A stretch of DNA of 64,000 bases, from assembly GCA_035328405.1 (NCBI GenBank), contig DAOLIT010000022.1:8683-72682 (forward strand), in the 5' to 3' direction. The notes below the pieces were generated by a model. It was not told the origin of the DNA. It made no database searches and saw only the letters and a list, made by a program, of their open reading frames with translations. The position numbers were made by a program, and so were the translations under genes. The stretch comes from JAEUKA01 sp035328405. Its GTDB lineage: Bacteria; Myxococcota_A; Polyangia; Palsa-1104; JAEUJZ01. Below are positions 38,908 to 46,645 of this stretch, piece by piece; position 1 is the first letter of the stretch, and each line of letters begins with the position of its first letter.

Positions 38908-38924
38908 TGTGCCATGATGGCACA
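38908..38924. promoter_or_regulatory. Perfect palindrome abutting the kinase start codon
   Basis: TGTGCCATGATGGCACA: 8-base arms around one central base, in the 27-base gap between the maf stop and the kinase ATG, touching the ATG. It could be an operator or an RNA hairpin that blocks initiation. No T-run follows, so it is not an ordinary terminator. Confidence 0.5.
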
Positions 38925-38934
38925 AACAAAAAGG

Positions 38935-39582
38935 TCACAACAGCGTACTTGCTCCGTCTCTAGACAAGTTCCGTTTGGTGCTGAAGTCGGGCCAATGGGG
39001 GGGCAGAAGTTTGGCTTTCTTCAAGTCCTCCAGGACAGCACACAGAGGAAGGCCGACCACGTTCTCGTAACTACCAGAAATGGAACGAACGAAGGCACGG
39101 AATCGACCCTGAATGGCATAGCCACCAGCTTTCCCACGCCACTCCTCACATGCCAAATATCCGTCGATTTCTTCGTCGGTAAGAGACCTGACCATAACGT
39201 GTGTTGAGATGACACGACTGCATTCCTGTTCGCACTCCTGTTCATCCACCCAACGCAAATGATATCCGGTCAAAACTTCGTGTGTGATGGCTGAAAGCAG
39301 GTTCAACATTTCACGGGCTGCGCCCTCATGTTCGGGCTTCCCAAGTACTCTTCCCTTGGCGACCACAACGGTGTCTGCGGCCAAAATGGGAGCGAAGGGA
39401 GTGCAGCGCGCCTTTGCCGCAGCGACTTTGCTTTTCGCAAGACGCAAAACCAAGCGTTCACCCGGCTCACCCGGTTCGGGGGTTTCGTCGATGTCCACGG
39501 GCCAGACAGCATGCGGAACGGCGGCGCTCGTCAGCAAATCCATGCGACGAGGCGAAGCGGAAGCAAGCACAAGAAGAGACAT
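38935..39582 (-). CDS. maf: Maf/YhdE family nucleotide pyrophosphatase
   Basis: 215 residues from the ATG at 39582. Maf proteins hydrolyse non-canonical or modified nucleoside triphosphates. Visible family motifs are LVLASASPRRMDLL at the start, APILAADTVVV in the active site, and GKAGGYAIQG near the end. The C-terminal extension of about 25 residues is not conserved in my memory of the family. An upstream in-frame extension exists but does not resemble Maf. A predicted promoter (39591-39618) would start transcription almost at the ATG. Confidence 0.92.
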   Translation of the reverse strand: MSLLVLASASPRRMDLLTSAAVPHAVWPVDIDETPEPGEPGERLVLRLAKSKVAAAKARCTPFAPILAADTVVVAKGRVLGKPEHEGAAREMLNLLSAITHEVLTGYHLRWVDEQECEQECSRVISTHVMVRSLTDEEIDGYLACEEWRGKAGGYAIQGRFRAFVRSISGSYENVVGLPLCAVLEDLKKAKLLPPHWPDFSTKRNLSRDGASTLL

Positions 39583-39590
39583 GCGACACA

Positions 39591-39618
39591 TGTATACACG
39601 TTTTTGGGCATAGACCAA
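39591..39618 (-). promoter_or_regulatory. Predicted promoter of maf, giving a near-leaderless transcript
   Basis: On the minus strand TTGGTC (39618-39613), a 16-base spacer and TATACA (39596-39591). The start site would fall within a few bases of the maf ATG at 39582, and no ribosome site is present. Confidence 0.4.
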
Positions 39619-39632
39619 GAGGGGTCGTTGCG

Positions 39633-39641
39633 TGCTATGAT
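39633..39641 (+). promoter_or_regulatory. Predicted extended -10 promoter of the 39696 operon
   Basis: TGCTATGAT fits the extended -10 form TGnTATnAT. Transcription would begin near 39648, about 48 bases before the ATG at 39696. Confidence 0.42.
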
Positions 39642-39695
39642 TTCGGTACAAAGTGGGGTTTTTCTCGACGGGAAACTTCACAGAGGAATGGTCGG

Positions 39696-40610
39696 ATGCC
39701 GATTTCAGACAACAACGAACGAACGGAACAGAGCAAAAGGCCGATGGCCGATGCACTGTCCCTGGCACAAAATGCACTTTCCGCAACCAAGGTCATGGGG
39801 CCACCAACGCCGGCTCTGTCAGAGCTTCAAATGGAAGGGGGACCCCCTCACAAATTCCCTGCGCGGATTCTGAACGCAGGTTTTGTCTTCGCGTTGGTGT
39901 TGGCTGCCGTGTGTCTGGTCGCTTCGACGGTGTATCTGTACACGTTCCTGTCTGTGACGACCCAGAAGATAGATGGATTGCTCGGGCGCGCAGGGACTCC
40001 GGGGATGTCGGATGTCCTGATTCAGCTTGGCATCAATGCGGCACTGGTTTCGGCTCGGCTGGCGCTTCTGTCGTGTGGTGTTTTTGTTGCGATGGCGTTT
40101 GGCTTTTTGGGTTTTGGATTGTTCTTGATGGGTATTCGGGGAGAAATCGAGGCGAGTGGAACCGTTGAGTCATTTGGTTTCAAAGTCGCTCGTATGTCTC
40201 CGGGGGTGTTTGTCATGACTGCCACGATTGCACTCATTGGAGTGTGTGTTACCCACAGAACTCCCTTCGACTATCGAATGGAGCAGAGCCCCCAAACGCC
40301 GGTGATGGGGGAAAAGACAGCCGCTTCTATTTTGAAAAAATATGCGCAGGACCCGCCTCCTCTCACTGTGTCTACTGAAACCCATTCGGGTACTGGTATT
40401 CATGGGAACTTGGCTGGGAATCCAGGAACCCCTGTAGTGCCCCCATCGGTCACTGTAGAGACACGATCGGCGATCATGCAAACTCCGGTTTCGGACAGAG
40501 ATGCAGCGGCTTCTGTCGCTGCACCTCCCCGACAAGAACCTCTCCGACAAGAACCTCCCAGGGCAGCGCAAGCTCTGCCAGCACCCCAAGCGCCTCGGGT
40601 TGCACGATGA
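39696..40610 (+). CDS. Membrane protein of unknown function (three helices)
   Basis: 304 residues. A hydrophilic N-terminus of about 50 residues is followed by hydrophobic segments near 57-84 (AGFVFALVLAAVCLVASTVY), 112-147 and 170-186, and a Pro/Thr/Ala-rich tail with the direct repeat RQEPLRQEPPR. I recognise no family. The ATG at 39696 has AGAGGA 8 bases upstream. Its TGA overlaps the ATG of the peptidase gene, so the two are translationally coupled and probably act together in the envelope. Confidence 0.65.
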   Translation: MPISDNNERTEQSKRPMADALSLAQNALSATKVMGPPTPALSELQMEGGPPHKFPARILNAGFVFALVLAAVCLVASTVYLYTFLSVTTQKIDGLLGRAGTPGMSDVLIQLGINAALVSARLALLSCGVFVAMAFGFLGFGLFLMGIRGEIEASGTVESFGFKVARMSPGVFVMTATIALIGVCVTHRTPFDYRMEQSPQTPVMGEKTAASILKKYAQDPPPLTVSTETHSGTGIHGNLAGNPGTPVVPPSVTVETRSAIMQTPVSDRDAAASVAAPPRQEPLRQEPPRAAQALPAPQAPRVAR

Positions 40611-42232
40611 CCGCATTTTGCCAAGGTCCTTTCGGGAGGCCCTTTTGTGGCAAAAAGGGGGCCGTCCTATTCGGGTTAGGGGTCGTGTTGTTGCTCTGTT
40701 TCCTATCCATGCCTTTGCGAGCACAGAGCGATTCCGATTTGGAGGCACTCGCTCAAAAAGCCGAGCGATTGTTGTCTCAAGAACAGAGTCAGCCGGCGTT
40801 GCGACCGGCGCGCATCGCAGCCTTTTCAGAAGTGGTTCGCGTGCTTGCGCAAAGACTTCCCAACATTCCCTCTCAAAGCGGAGAGTATCCAGTTGCTCTG
40901 TTTCGTATGGGTTTGTATCTGTATCTTTCCGATCAGTCCGCCGATGCGCAGATCATCCTAACCGAATGTCAGCAGCACCCCGCATTGCACAGTCAAGATG
41001 CGACTTGGAACGGAAAAGCCATTTCACAACACTTGTCCAGTTTTTCCGGTGTCAGAATTACCGCGCGCAGCGATGTGACAGAGGCAGAGCTTGCGAAACA
41101 TCTTCCGACTCCCGCTGGTGCGGCGTTTGTTTCTGTGCATGGTTCCAAAACCGGAATTCCAGTACCAGAGCGAATGGGACGCCCCGATGGTGATCGCACC
41201 GTCGATGCCCCGTTCACACCATCCGAAAAACAGAATTTGCGGCAAAGGGGGATTCAAAGCAGAGACCCCCAACGTGCGATGATTCTTGGCAAAAAACTCT
41301 TGGAGCCGCTGGGACAGGTGGTTTTTGCGCGGAAGGAAAAAGTTGTCGTGTTGGGGATCGGTGAACAAAAGAATGCCGAGGGATTGGCTGACGCGCTGTC
41401 CAAAGAACAGGTGCGGTTGTGGCGGAATTTGTTGGGACGGAAAGACGCGCCTCCTCTTGTCATCGTGTATGCGAATCTTTCGCCAGAGGGTCGAGAAAGA
41501 CAGGGGATTCTGCTTTCACAGGCTGTACATGGGCGCGCCGCAGCAGGAAAAGAGGGGTACTACTCTGCGTACGATCGAAGTTTGGTGCTGCGGAAGGGAA
41601 TCGTGGATGACGCAGGAAAACTCTATCTGGGAACTGCGGTACACGAGCTGGTGCATGCACTGCTCGATTGTGATTCGCCGGAAATTCCCTTGTGGCTAAA
41701 CGAGGGTCTGGCATCTCTGTTCGAGGAGCAGAATGCCGACGGAAAACCGATCGACAACTACCGCTTGTATGAACTTCTGCTGGCACAGAAGACAAATGAA
41801 GGCGTGTCCGTGAAAACCCTTCTTGACGGACAAATTCCCCGAAGCATTGAGACACGGGATGCCATGTTTCGGTACACAGTTCTTTGGGTGTACACCCAAA
41901 AGGGGTTTCCCGGAGTTCAAGGATTGCTGAAGCGAGTTCGAGAACGAAAAGGAAACGATGTAGGAGCGTTGTGTGAAGTGATCGGGATTCCCAAAGTGGG
42001 GTTGGACAAAGCTTTTGCGGCGTTTCTGCAGACACGCGATGTGAAAGGGGTGGATGAGCGGTGGGAGCACATTCGTCCGACGGCGTTGGGAAGGCCCACT
42101 CCTCGTCCATCCTCGCCAAGTTCGCAGCAGGGAATGGGTGGAAATGGGGCCATCTTCCATCAGATACCACAAACGGGACAGGCCGGGTCTAGACCCAAAA
42201 TGGATCCCGGTCAGACAGTCCAGTCTCCTTGA
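40607..42232 (+). CDS. Secreted zinc metallopeptidase-like protein (gluzincin, HELVH)
   Basis: 541 residues. A hydrophobic signal segment (about 19-38, ending PLRA) leads to a helical N-terminal region and then a peptidase-MA-like domain: HELVH (346-350) and WLNEGLASLFEEQ with the third zinc ligand E366, a spacing that fits gluzincins. Earlier YYSAYDRSLVL and KLYLGTAV are also typical. Catalytic residues are complete. The ATG overlaps the previous stop. An inverted repeat follows the stop at 42236-42254. Confidence 0.78.
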   Translation: MTAFCQGPFGRPFCGKKGAVLFGLGVVLLLCFLSMPLRAQSDSDLEALAQKAERLLSQEQSQPALRPARIAAFSEVVRVLAQRLPNIPSQSGEYPVALFRMGLYLYLSDQSADAQIILTECQQHPALHSQDATWNGKAISQHLSSFSGVRITARSDVTEAELAKHLPTPAGAAFVSVHGSKTGIPVPERMGRPDGDRTVDAPFTPSEKQNLRQRGIQSRDPQRAMILGKKLLEPLGQVVFARKEKVVVLGIGEQKNAEGLADALSKEQVRLWRNLLGRKDAPPLVIVYANLSPEGRERQGILLSQAVHGRAAAGKEGYYSAYDRSLVLRKGIVDDAGKLYLGTAVHELVHALLDCDSPEIPLWLNEGLASLFEEQNADGKPIDNYRLYELLLAQKTNEGVSVKTLLDGQIPRSIETRDAMFRYTVLWVYTQKGFPGVQGLLKRVRERKGNDVGALCEVIGIPKVGLDKAFAAFLQTRDVKGVDERWEHIRPTALGRPTPRPSSPSSQQGMGGNGAIFHQIPQTGQAGSRPKMDPGQTVQSP

Positions 42233-42235
42233 TCT

Positions 42236-42254
42236 AGGGTGAAGGTTTCACCCT
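42236..42254. terminator. Perfect inverted repeat after the peptidase gene (possible terminator)
   Basis: AGGGTGAA, loop GGT, TTCACCCT: an 8-base-pair stem four bases after the stop. A run of Ts occurs only about 16 bases later (42272-42277), so this is a weak intrinsic terminator or a different element. Confidence 0.4.
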
Positions 42255-42367
42255 GCGGCAAGGTTTGCATCTTTTTTCTGCACTCAACTGTCTCCAATCG
42301 TTTCCATAAAGACTTGCTGGGAACAGGGTCTTTTCCCGCAAGACGCGATCGTGGCATGCTCGCGGCG

Positions 42368-42742
42368 ATGCGTGAAAAGACGAGTGGAAAACGGTCGGTT
42401 TGGGCGAAGTGGAAGCGGCAAAGTACGCGCTTGTTGCTGGCCACGGGCGCGTTGGGAGTGCTTCTGGGCGACGGGGGAATTTCGAGTGATGAGCTGGCTT
42501 GCGAGCTGGCGGTGGAACACATGCTGTCGTGTTGCCCCGAGCTTTCTGCTGTGCCTCTGCGGTGCGTGCGATCGGGATGCGGGGGGACGATGGTGCCGGA
42601 CCTTTCGGAAGACCGGGCGGCTTGTTTGCGGGACAGAAGCTGCTCGTTTTTGCGGGGGTTTGGCGTGTGCGATGTGGCGACGTGGCAAACTCCGGCGGAT
42701 TGCGCCTCGCCGTGTGAAATGAAGGTGCCCAAATGCGAATGA
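42368..42742 (+). CDS. Small secreted cysteine-rich protein
   Basis: 124 residues if the ATG at 42368 is used; an ATG at 42356 is also possible. A basic N-terminus and hydrophobic run (LLLATGALGVLLG) suggest export. The mature part has about ten cysteines (DELACE, LSCCPEL, LRCVRSGCGG, AACLRDRSC, FGVCDV, DCASPCEM, KVPKCE). I do not recognise a family; Cys-rich proteins of this style are common in Myxococcota. Its end overlaps the next gene, suggesting an operon. Confidence 0.55.
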   Translation: MREKTSGKRSVWAKWKRQSTRLLLATGALGVLLGDGGISSDELACELAVEHMLSCCPELSAVPLRCVRSGCGGTMVPDLSEDRAACLRDRSCSFLRGFGVCDVATWQTPADCASPCEMKVPKCE

Positions 42743-43419
42743 CAGTGGGTGAGTGGGCAAAATCGACGGAGGGCAGGGCAGGGGGCTTTGGTAGGGCGGT
42801 CGGGCTGGGTGTGGTGGTGTGTGGTCTGATGGGGGGCGTGGTACACGCGCAGTCCAAAACGGAAGGAACAGGAACGGCGGCGACGCAAGGAGCGGTTTCT
42901 GGTCCGGGCGAACAGGAGGGTGGGAAGCTTGCGACGGTGGATGTTCCGCCAAGCCGGCGGCAAACCAAGTTGTATGGTCTGGTATCGGGTGGTTTCGTAT
43001 ATCGGTGGGCTTTGCGGGAACACCTGTTTGGGGGTGTATTGGAAGGGGAATTGGGGGCGCGAGATCATCGGATTGCAGGCGGCGCGCGGATTCGGGTAGA
43101 GGCAGGGAAAATGCTCGGGGGTTTGCCGTACCAAGTGGTGGCGGTGGGGCCAAGTCTGTGGTTGCCTCGTGTGGCGCAGCGGATTTGGTTCGGGATGGGA
43201 GTGGATACAGGGGTGCTGCTGCTGAACCGCAGAACAGAGCCGGGCACCGCGATGTGGACAGTGCTTTGGGGGGGCCGGGTGGAAATGGTTGCGGACCTTC
43301 TGAAAATTGGGGAACGGGGAGGTCTGTATTGCGGCACGGGCCTGACTGCGCAGGCACTGACGCAAGCCCCGTTTCCGTTGACTCTCTCGACAGGTTTCTG
43401 GGTTGGCTATCGTCCCTGA
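42739..43419 (+). CDS. Probable exported beta-rich (outer-membrane-like) protein
   Basis: 226 residues from the ATG at 42739 (42733 is also in frame); the ATG at 42739 overlaps the preceding TGA. A signal peptide (hydrophobic part AVGLGVVVCGLMGG, ending VVHAQ) is followed by a disordered Gly/Ser/Thr segment and then alternating-hydrophobicity strands (TKLYGLVSGGFVYRW, GGVLEGELGARDHRIAGGARIRVEAG in parts) ending in GFWVGYRP. The pattern fits a small beta barrel, but no family was recognised. Confidence 0.55.
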   Translation: MTVGEWAKSTEGRAGGFGRAVGLGVVVCGLMGGVVHAQSKTEGTGTAATQGAVSGPGEQEGGKLATVDVPPSRRQTKLYGLVSGGFVYRWALREHLFGGVLEGELGARDHRIAGGARIRVEAGKMLGGLPYQVVAVGPSLWLPRVAQRIWFGMGVDTGVLLLNRRTEPGTAMWTVLWGGRVEMVADLLKIGERGGLYCGTGLTAQALTQAPFPLTLSTGFWVGYRP

Positions 43420-43488
43420 CCGGGCACCTTGGACTCGGGGAACGCTTGCCGCTTGCAATGAAAACGACTGCCGTGGTACGGCGGCGGA

Positions 43489-43980
43489 ATGCGAGCGGTG
43501 TTGCAGCGGGTCAAATGTGCGAAAGTGCGTGAGCAAGGAACGGGCGAGGTGCTTGGTGAAATAGGGGTGGGTCTGTGTGTGCTGCTGGGAATCGGCCAGG
43601 GCGACGGACCCAAGGAAGTGGAGTTGCTCGCGGACAGGATCACGGGGATGCGGCTGTTCCCGGATGCGCCGGACAGCGTGCCGGAGGGGCGGAAACCGGG
43701 AAACATCAACCGGGCGCTGCGGGACGTGGGCGGGGCGCTTTTGGTGGTGAGTCAGTTCACGTTGCTGGCGGACACGAGCAAGGGGCGCAGGCCGTCGTTT
43801 GTGCGTGCGATGCCGCCGGAACAGGCGATTCCGCTGTACGAACAATTCATTGGGAAGTGTCGGGAGGTGGGTTTCATGGTTCAAACGGGGCGCTTTGGCG
43901 CGATGATGGACGTGGAACTAATCAACGACGGTCCGGTGACGATTGTGCTCGATACAAACGAGCTGTGTCGGTCGTCATGA
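43489..43980 (+). CDS. dtd: D-aminoacyl-tRNA deacylase
   Basis: 163 residues. It removes D-amino acids (and glycine mischarged on tRNA-Ala) from tRNA. MRAVLQRVKCAKV is the standard N-terminus, and both signature motifs are present: SQFTLLAD and NDGPVT (in ELINDGPVTIVLD). Length is close to the usual ~150. It lies between genes for exported proteins and its stop overlaps the next start (ATGA), so it is expressed with outer-membrane genes. Confidence 0.95.
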   Translation: MRAVLQRVKCAKVREQGTGEVLGEIGVGLCVLLGIGQGDGPKEVELLADRITGMRLFPDAPDSVPEGRKPGNINRALRDVGGALLVVSQFTLLADTSKGRRPSFVRAMPPEQAIPLYEQFIGKCREVGFMVQTGRFGAMMDVELINDGPVTIVLDTNELCRSS

Positions 43981-45197
43981 GGGGGGCGTGTCTGGGAAGA
44001 GCAATTCTGGTTTTGGGAGGGCTGTGTTTTCCGAACATAGGGGTCGCTTCGTGGCCAGACATGGTGTCTTTGGGGCCTCGGTCGGCGGGGATGGCAGGGA
44101 CGGGTTCTGCGTCGGCAGACGATTGGGAAGCGACGTACCAAAATCCGGCAGGACTTGCAGACAGTCGGTCGGGGTTGGCGCTTGGGATTTCGTACGGAAA
44201 CTTGCGGCTCAACCTGTTTCGGGCCCCATCTGAGCCGCGCAGTCTGTTCGGTGTGCAAATCGGGGCGAGCGTGCGTTTGCCACTGGGCAGTTTTCTGAAA
44301 GACCGCGTGGGAATCGGTTTGGGACTGCATTTGCCGACGAGCGTGGTGAATCAAGTGAGCGTGCCATATGCCGAAGTTCCCAAAGCGGCGCTGCTGGACG
44401 GGCGAACAGAGGTGGTGTCGGTGCTGGTGGGTTTGGGAATCAAACTGCCGCTTGGGATTCGTGTGGGGGGAGGTGTGCTTGCGCTGGCAGCTCTCGTCGG
44501 AGACATCATCATTCGACCGGACGGAACGGGGCGGATCACGTCGATTTCGGAAGAACAATTGACGGTGGATTACGCGCCGATTGTGGGGGCGAGGTGGGCT
44601 TCGAAAACGGAAACGTGGGCGGCGGGGTTGATGTTCCGAGGCGCGTCGCGGTCATCGTATCTTCTGCGGCTTCACACGGAACTTGGGGACGCGCTGCCGC
44701 TGGGTCTGCCAGTGATTTCGTTTGCAGGAATTGCGCAATACGATCCGCTCCAGCTTGCGGGGGAATCGTCGGTGCGGGTGACAGAGGGGCTGCGGCTTTC
44801 GGTCCAACTTGTGTACAAAAAGTGGAGCGATTTTCGGTATCCGATCGAAAAAGCGACGAAGGATTCTGTGGATGTGCCGTCGCCGAATTTTCACGACACG
44901 GTGGTGCCGCGCTTGGGGCTGGAACAGGTGTGGAAGGTCCGGGAAACGTGGGAGGTGGTCGCACGGGGTGGGTATTTCTTCGAGATGTCGCCAGCCTCGG
45001 GAGCGCCGAAAGACGAAACGGTCAAAAATTTGGAGGATGCACATCGGCATGTGGTGTGCGCGGGGTTTGGAGTGCGGCTGCTTTCAAAAATGCCGCTGTC
45101 GGTGTCGGGGTTTTTCCAGGCGCACATGCTGCAACCGACGGAACGGTTGAGCGGCCTTTGGCTGGTCGGGGGCGCGACGCTGGGGGTGGGACTGTGA
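43977..45197 (+). CDS. FadL/OmpP1-type outer membrane protein, copy 1
   Basis: 406 residues starting at the ATG that overlaps the dtd stop; longer upstream readings run through dtd and are not used. Signal peptide, then PRSAGMAGTGSASADDWEATYQNPAGL, the N-terminal hatch pattern of FadL/TodX porins (SAxxAGxGxA...NPAGL). Amphipathic strands fill the rest and it ends LVGGATLGVGL. Likely a channel for hydrophobic compounds; the substrate cannot be inferred. Its paralogue follows directly. Confidence 0.78.
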   Translation: MRGACLGRAILVLGGLCFPNIGVASWPDMVSLGPRSAGMAGTGSASADDWEATYQNPAGLADSRSGLALGISYGNLRLNLFRAPSEPRSLFGVQIGASVRLPLGSFLKDRVGIGLGLHLPTSVVNQVSVPYAEVPKAALLDGRTEVVSVLVGLGIKLPLGIRVGGGVLALAALVGDIIIRPDGTGRITSISEEQLTVDYAPIVGARWASKTETWAAGLMFRGASRSSYLLRLHTELGDALPLGLPVISFAGIAQYDPLQLAGESSVRVTEGLRLSVQLVYKKWSDFRYPIEKATKDSVDVPSPNFHDTVVPRLGLEQVWKVRETWEVVARGGYFFEMSPASGAPKDETVKNLEDAHRHVVCAGFGVRLLSKMPLSVSGFFQAHMLQPTERLSGLWLVGGATLGVGL

Positions 45198-46549
45198 GGC
45201 GGGGGTTTCGGGTTTTTGTGTGCGTTGCGGCGCTGGCGTTGATGTCGGCGCTGGCGTTGATGTCGGCGACGCAGGCGCGGGCCAACCCGCTGGATGCGTT
45301 TGGTTTTGGGGCGCGGGCGTCGGCGCTGGGGTCGGCGTATTCGGCGGTCGCACAGGACAGTGCGGCGAATTATTACAACCCGGCGGGACTGGCTCGGTCG
45401 GATGCTCTGCGGATAGATTTGGGGTATCAGTTCGCGCGGCCTTATGTAGAGGTGTCGGGACAGCCGCAACCGCTTTTGGACACGCGGGGGTTGCAGGCGG
45501 GGGTGCTGTTGCCAGGGACGCTTATGGGGGTGCGTTTTGCGTTCGGGGTGGGGCTGTTTTTGCCGGATCAACATGTGACGCGGATTCGGGTGCTGAGCGT
45601 AGACATGCCGAGGCTGCACATGTACGACAACCGGACACAACGGTTGCACCTGTCGGCCAATGTGGCGGTTCAGGTCTATCGGGGGTTGTATGTGGGAGGG
45701 GGGCTGACGTTCATGTCGCGGTCGTCGGGGACGGTGTATTTGCGCGGACGAGTGGGCATTTCGGACCCGGAACGGAGCGAGCTTACGGCGTCGGTGGAAC
45801 AGAACTTGTTTGCGATCCGATATCCGCAAGCGGGCCTTCTGTGGGAAGCAACGCGGAATCTGTCGTTTGCGCTGGTGTATCGGCACCGTTTTGCGCTGGA
45901 TTTGGAGCAGGGGTTTCAAATTGATGCGCAGGTGGCGGACCCCGGACAGCGCCCGGTGGTGGAAAAAGGAACGCTGCGGGAAGTGGCTCGGGCGGCGGAT
46001 TTGTTTCAGCCGTGGCAGGTGGTGGCGGGAGCGGCGGCGCGGTTTGGACGGTGGCAGGTGAGCTTTGACGCGACTTTTGCAAGGTGGAGCGAACAACCGG
46101 TGCCGGCGGCGGTGTTCACGCTGGATTTGGACATCGGGAAACTGACGGATTTGGTGAAGCTTCCCAAATCAAAGGAGTACCCTCCGGTCGGTTTTCGGGA
46201 CGTGCTGATTCCGGCGGTGGGGGTCGAGTGGAAGGCGTTGGAAGGGGCGGGGCCGCTCACGCTGCTGGTGCGGGCGGGCTATCGGTATGAGGGGTCTCCG
46301 GTTCCGTCCCAAGAAGGCGACACGAGTTTGGGAGACGCAGACAAACACATCGTGAGTTTCGGTTTGGGCGCGGACCTTTTGGGCTTCACGAAAGTGTTGC
46401 AAAAACCACTGTCGATCGACGGATTTGTGGGGCTGACAAGTCTGGAAAAGCGCGTGTTTCGGAAAGCGGACCCGCGATCGGAAGTGGGGGACTTCACGGT
46501 GTCGGGTTTGGTCGTACAAACTGGGCTGTCGGCGCGTTTTGCGTTCTAG
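45194..46549 (+). CDS. FadL/OmpP1-type outer membrane protein, copy 2
   Basis: 451 residues from the GTG at 45194, which overlaps the preceding TGA (GTGA). The signal peptide contains a direct repeat (ALALMSALALMSA). The hatch sequence FGARASALGSAYSAVAQDS...NYYNPAGLARSD is clearly FadL-like, and the protein ends in a Phe (LSARFAF), as outer-membrane barrels do. It is a diverged tandem relative of the preceding gene; both contain VGARW/VGVEWKAL-type strand blocks. Confidence 0.82.
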   Translation: MRRGFRVFVCVAALALMSALALMSATQARANPLDAFGFGARASALGSAYSAVAQDSAANYYNPAGLARSDALRIDLGYQFARPYVEVSGQPQPLLDTRGLQAGVLLPGTLMGVRFAFGVGLFLPDQHVTRIRVLSVDMPRLHMYDNRTQRLHLSANVAVQVYRGLYVGGGLTFMSRSSGTVYLRGRVGISDPERSELTASVEQNLFAIRYPQAGLLWEATRNLSFALVYRHRFALDLEQGFQIDAQVADPGQRPVVEKGTLREVARAADLFQPWQVVAGAAARFGRWQVSFDATFARWSEQPVPAAVFTLDLDIGKLTDLVKLPKSKEYPPVGFRDVLIPAVGVEWKALEGAGPLTLLVRAGYRYEGSPVPSQEGDTSLGDADKHIVSFGLGADLLGFTKVLQKPLSIDGFVGLTSLEKRVFRKADPRSEVGDFTVSGLVVQTGLSARFAF

Positions 46550-46645
46550 AAAACGGCCCAACCTGTGATAAACCCGCACCCAGAACGACAGGTGGGATAC
46601 CGCCTGACCGAAACGATCGCGCGTTGCGCAACTGAGGAGTTTTCG

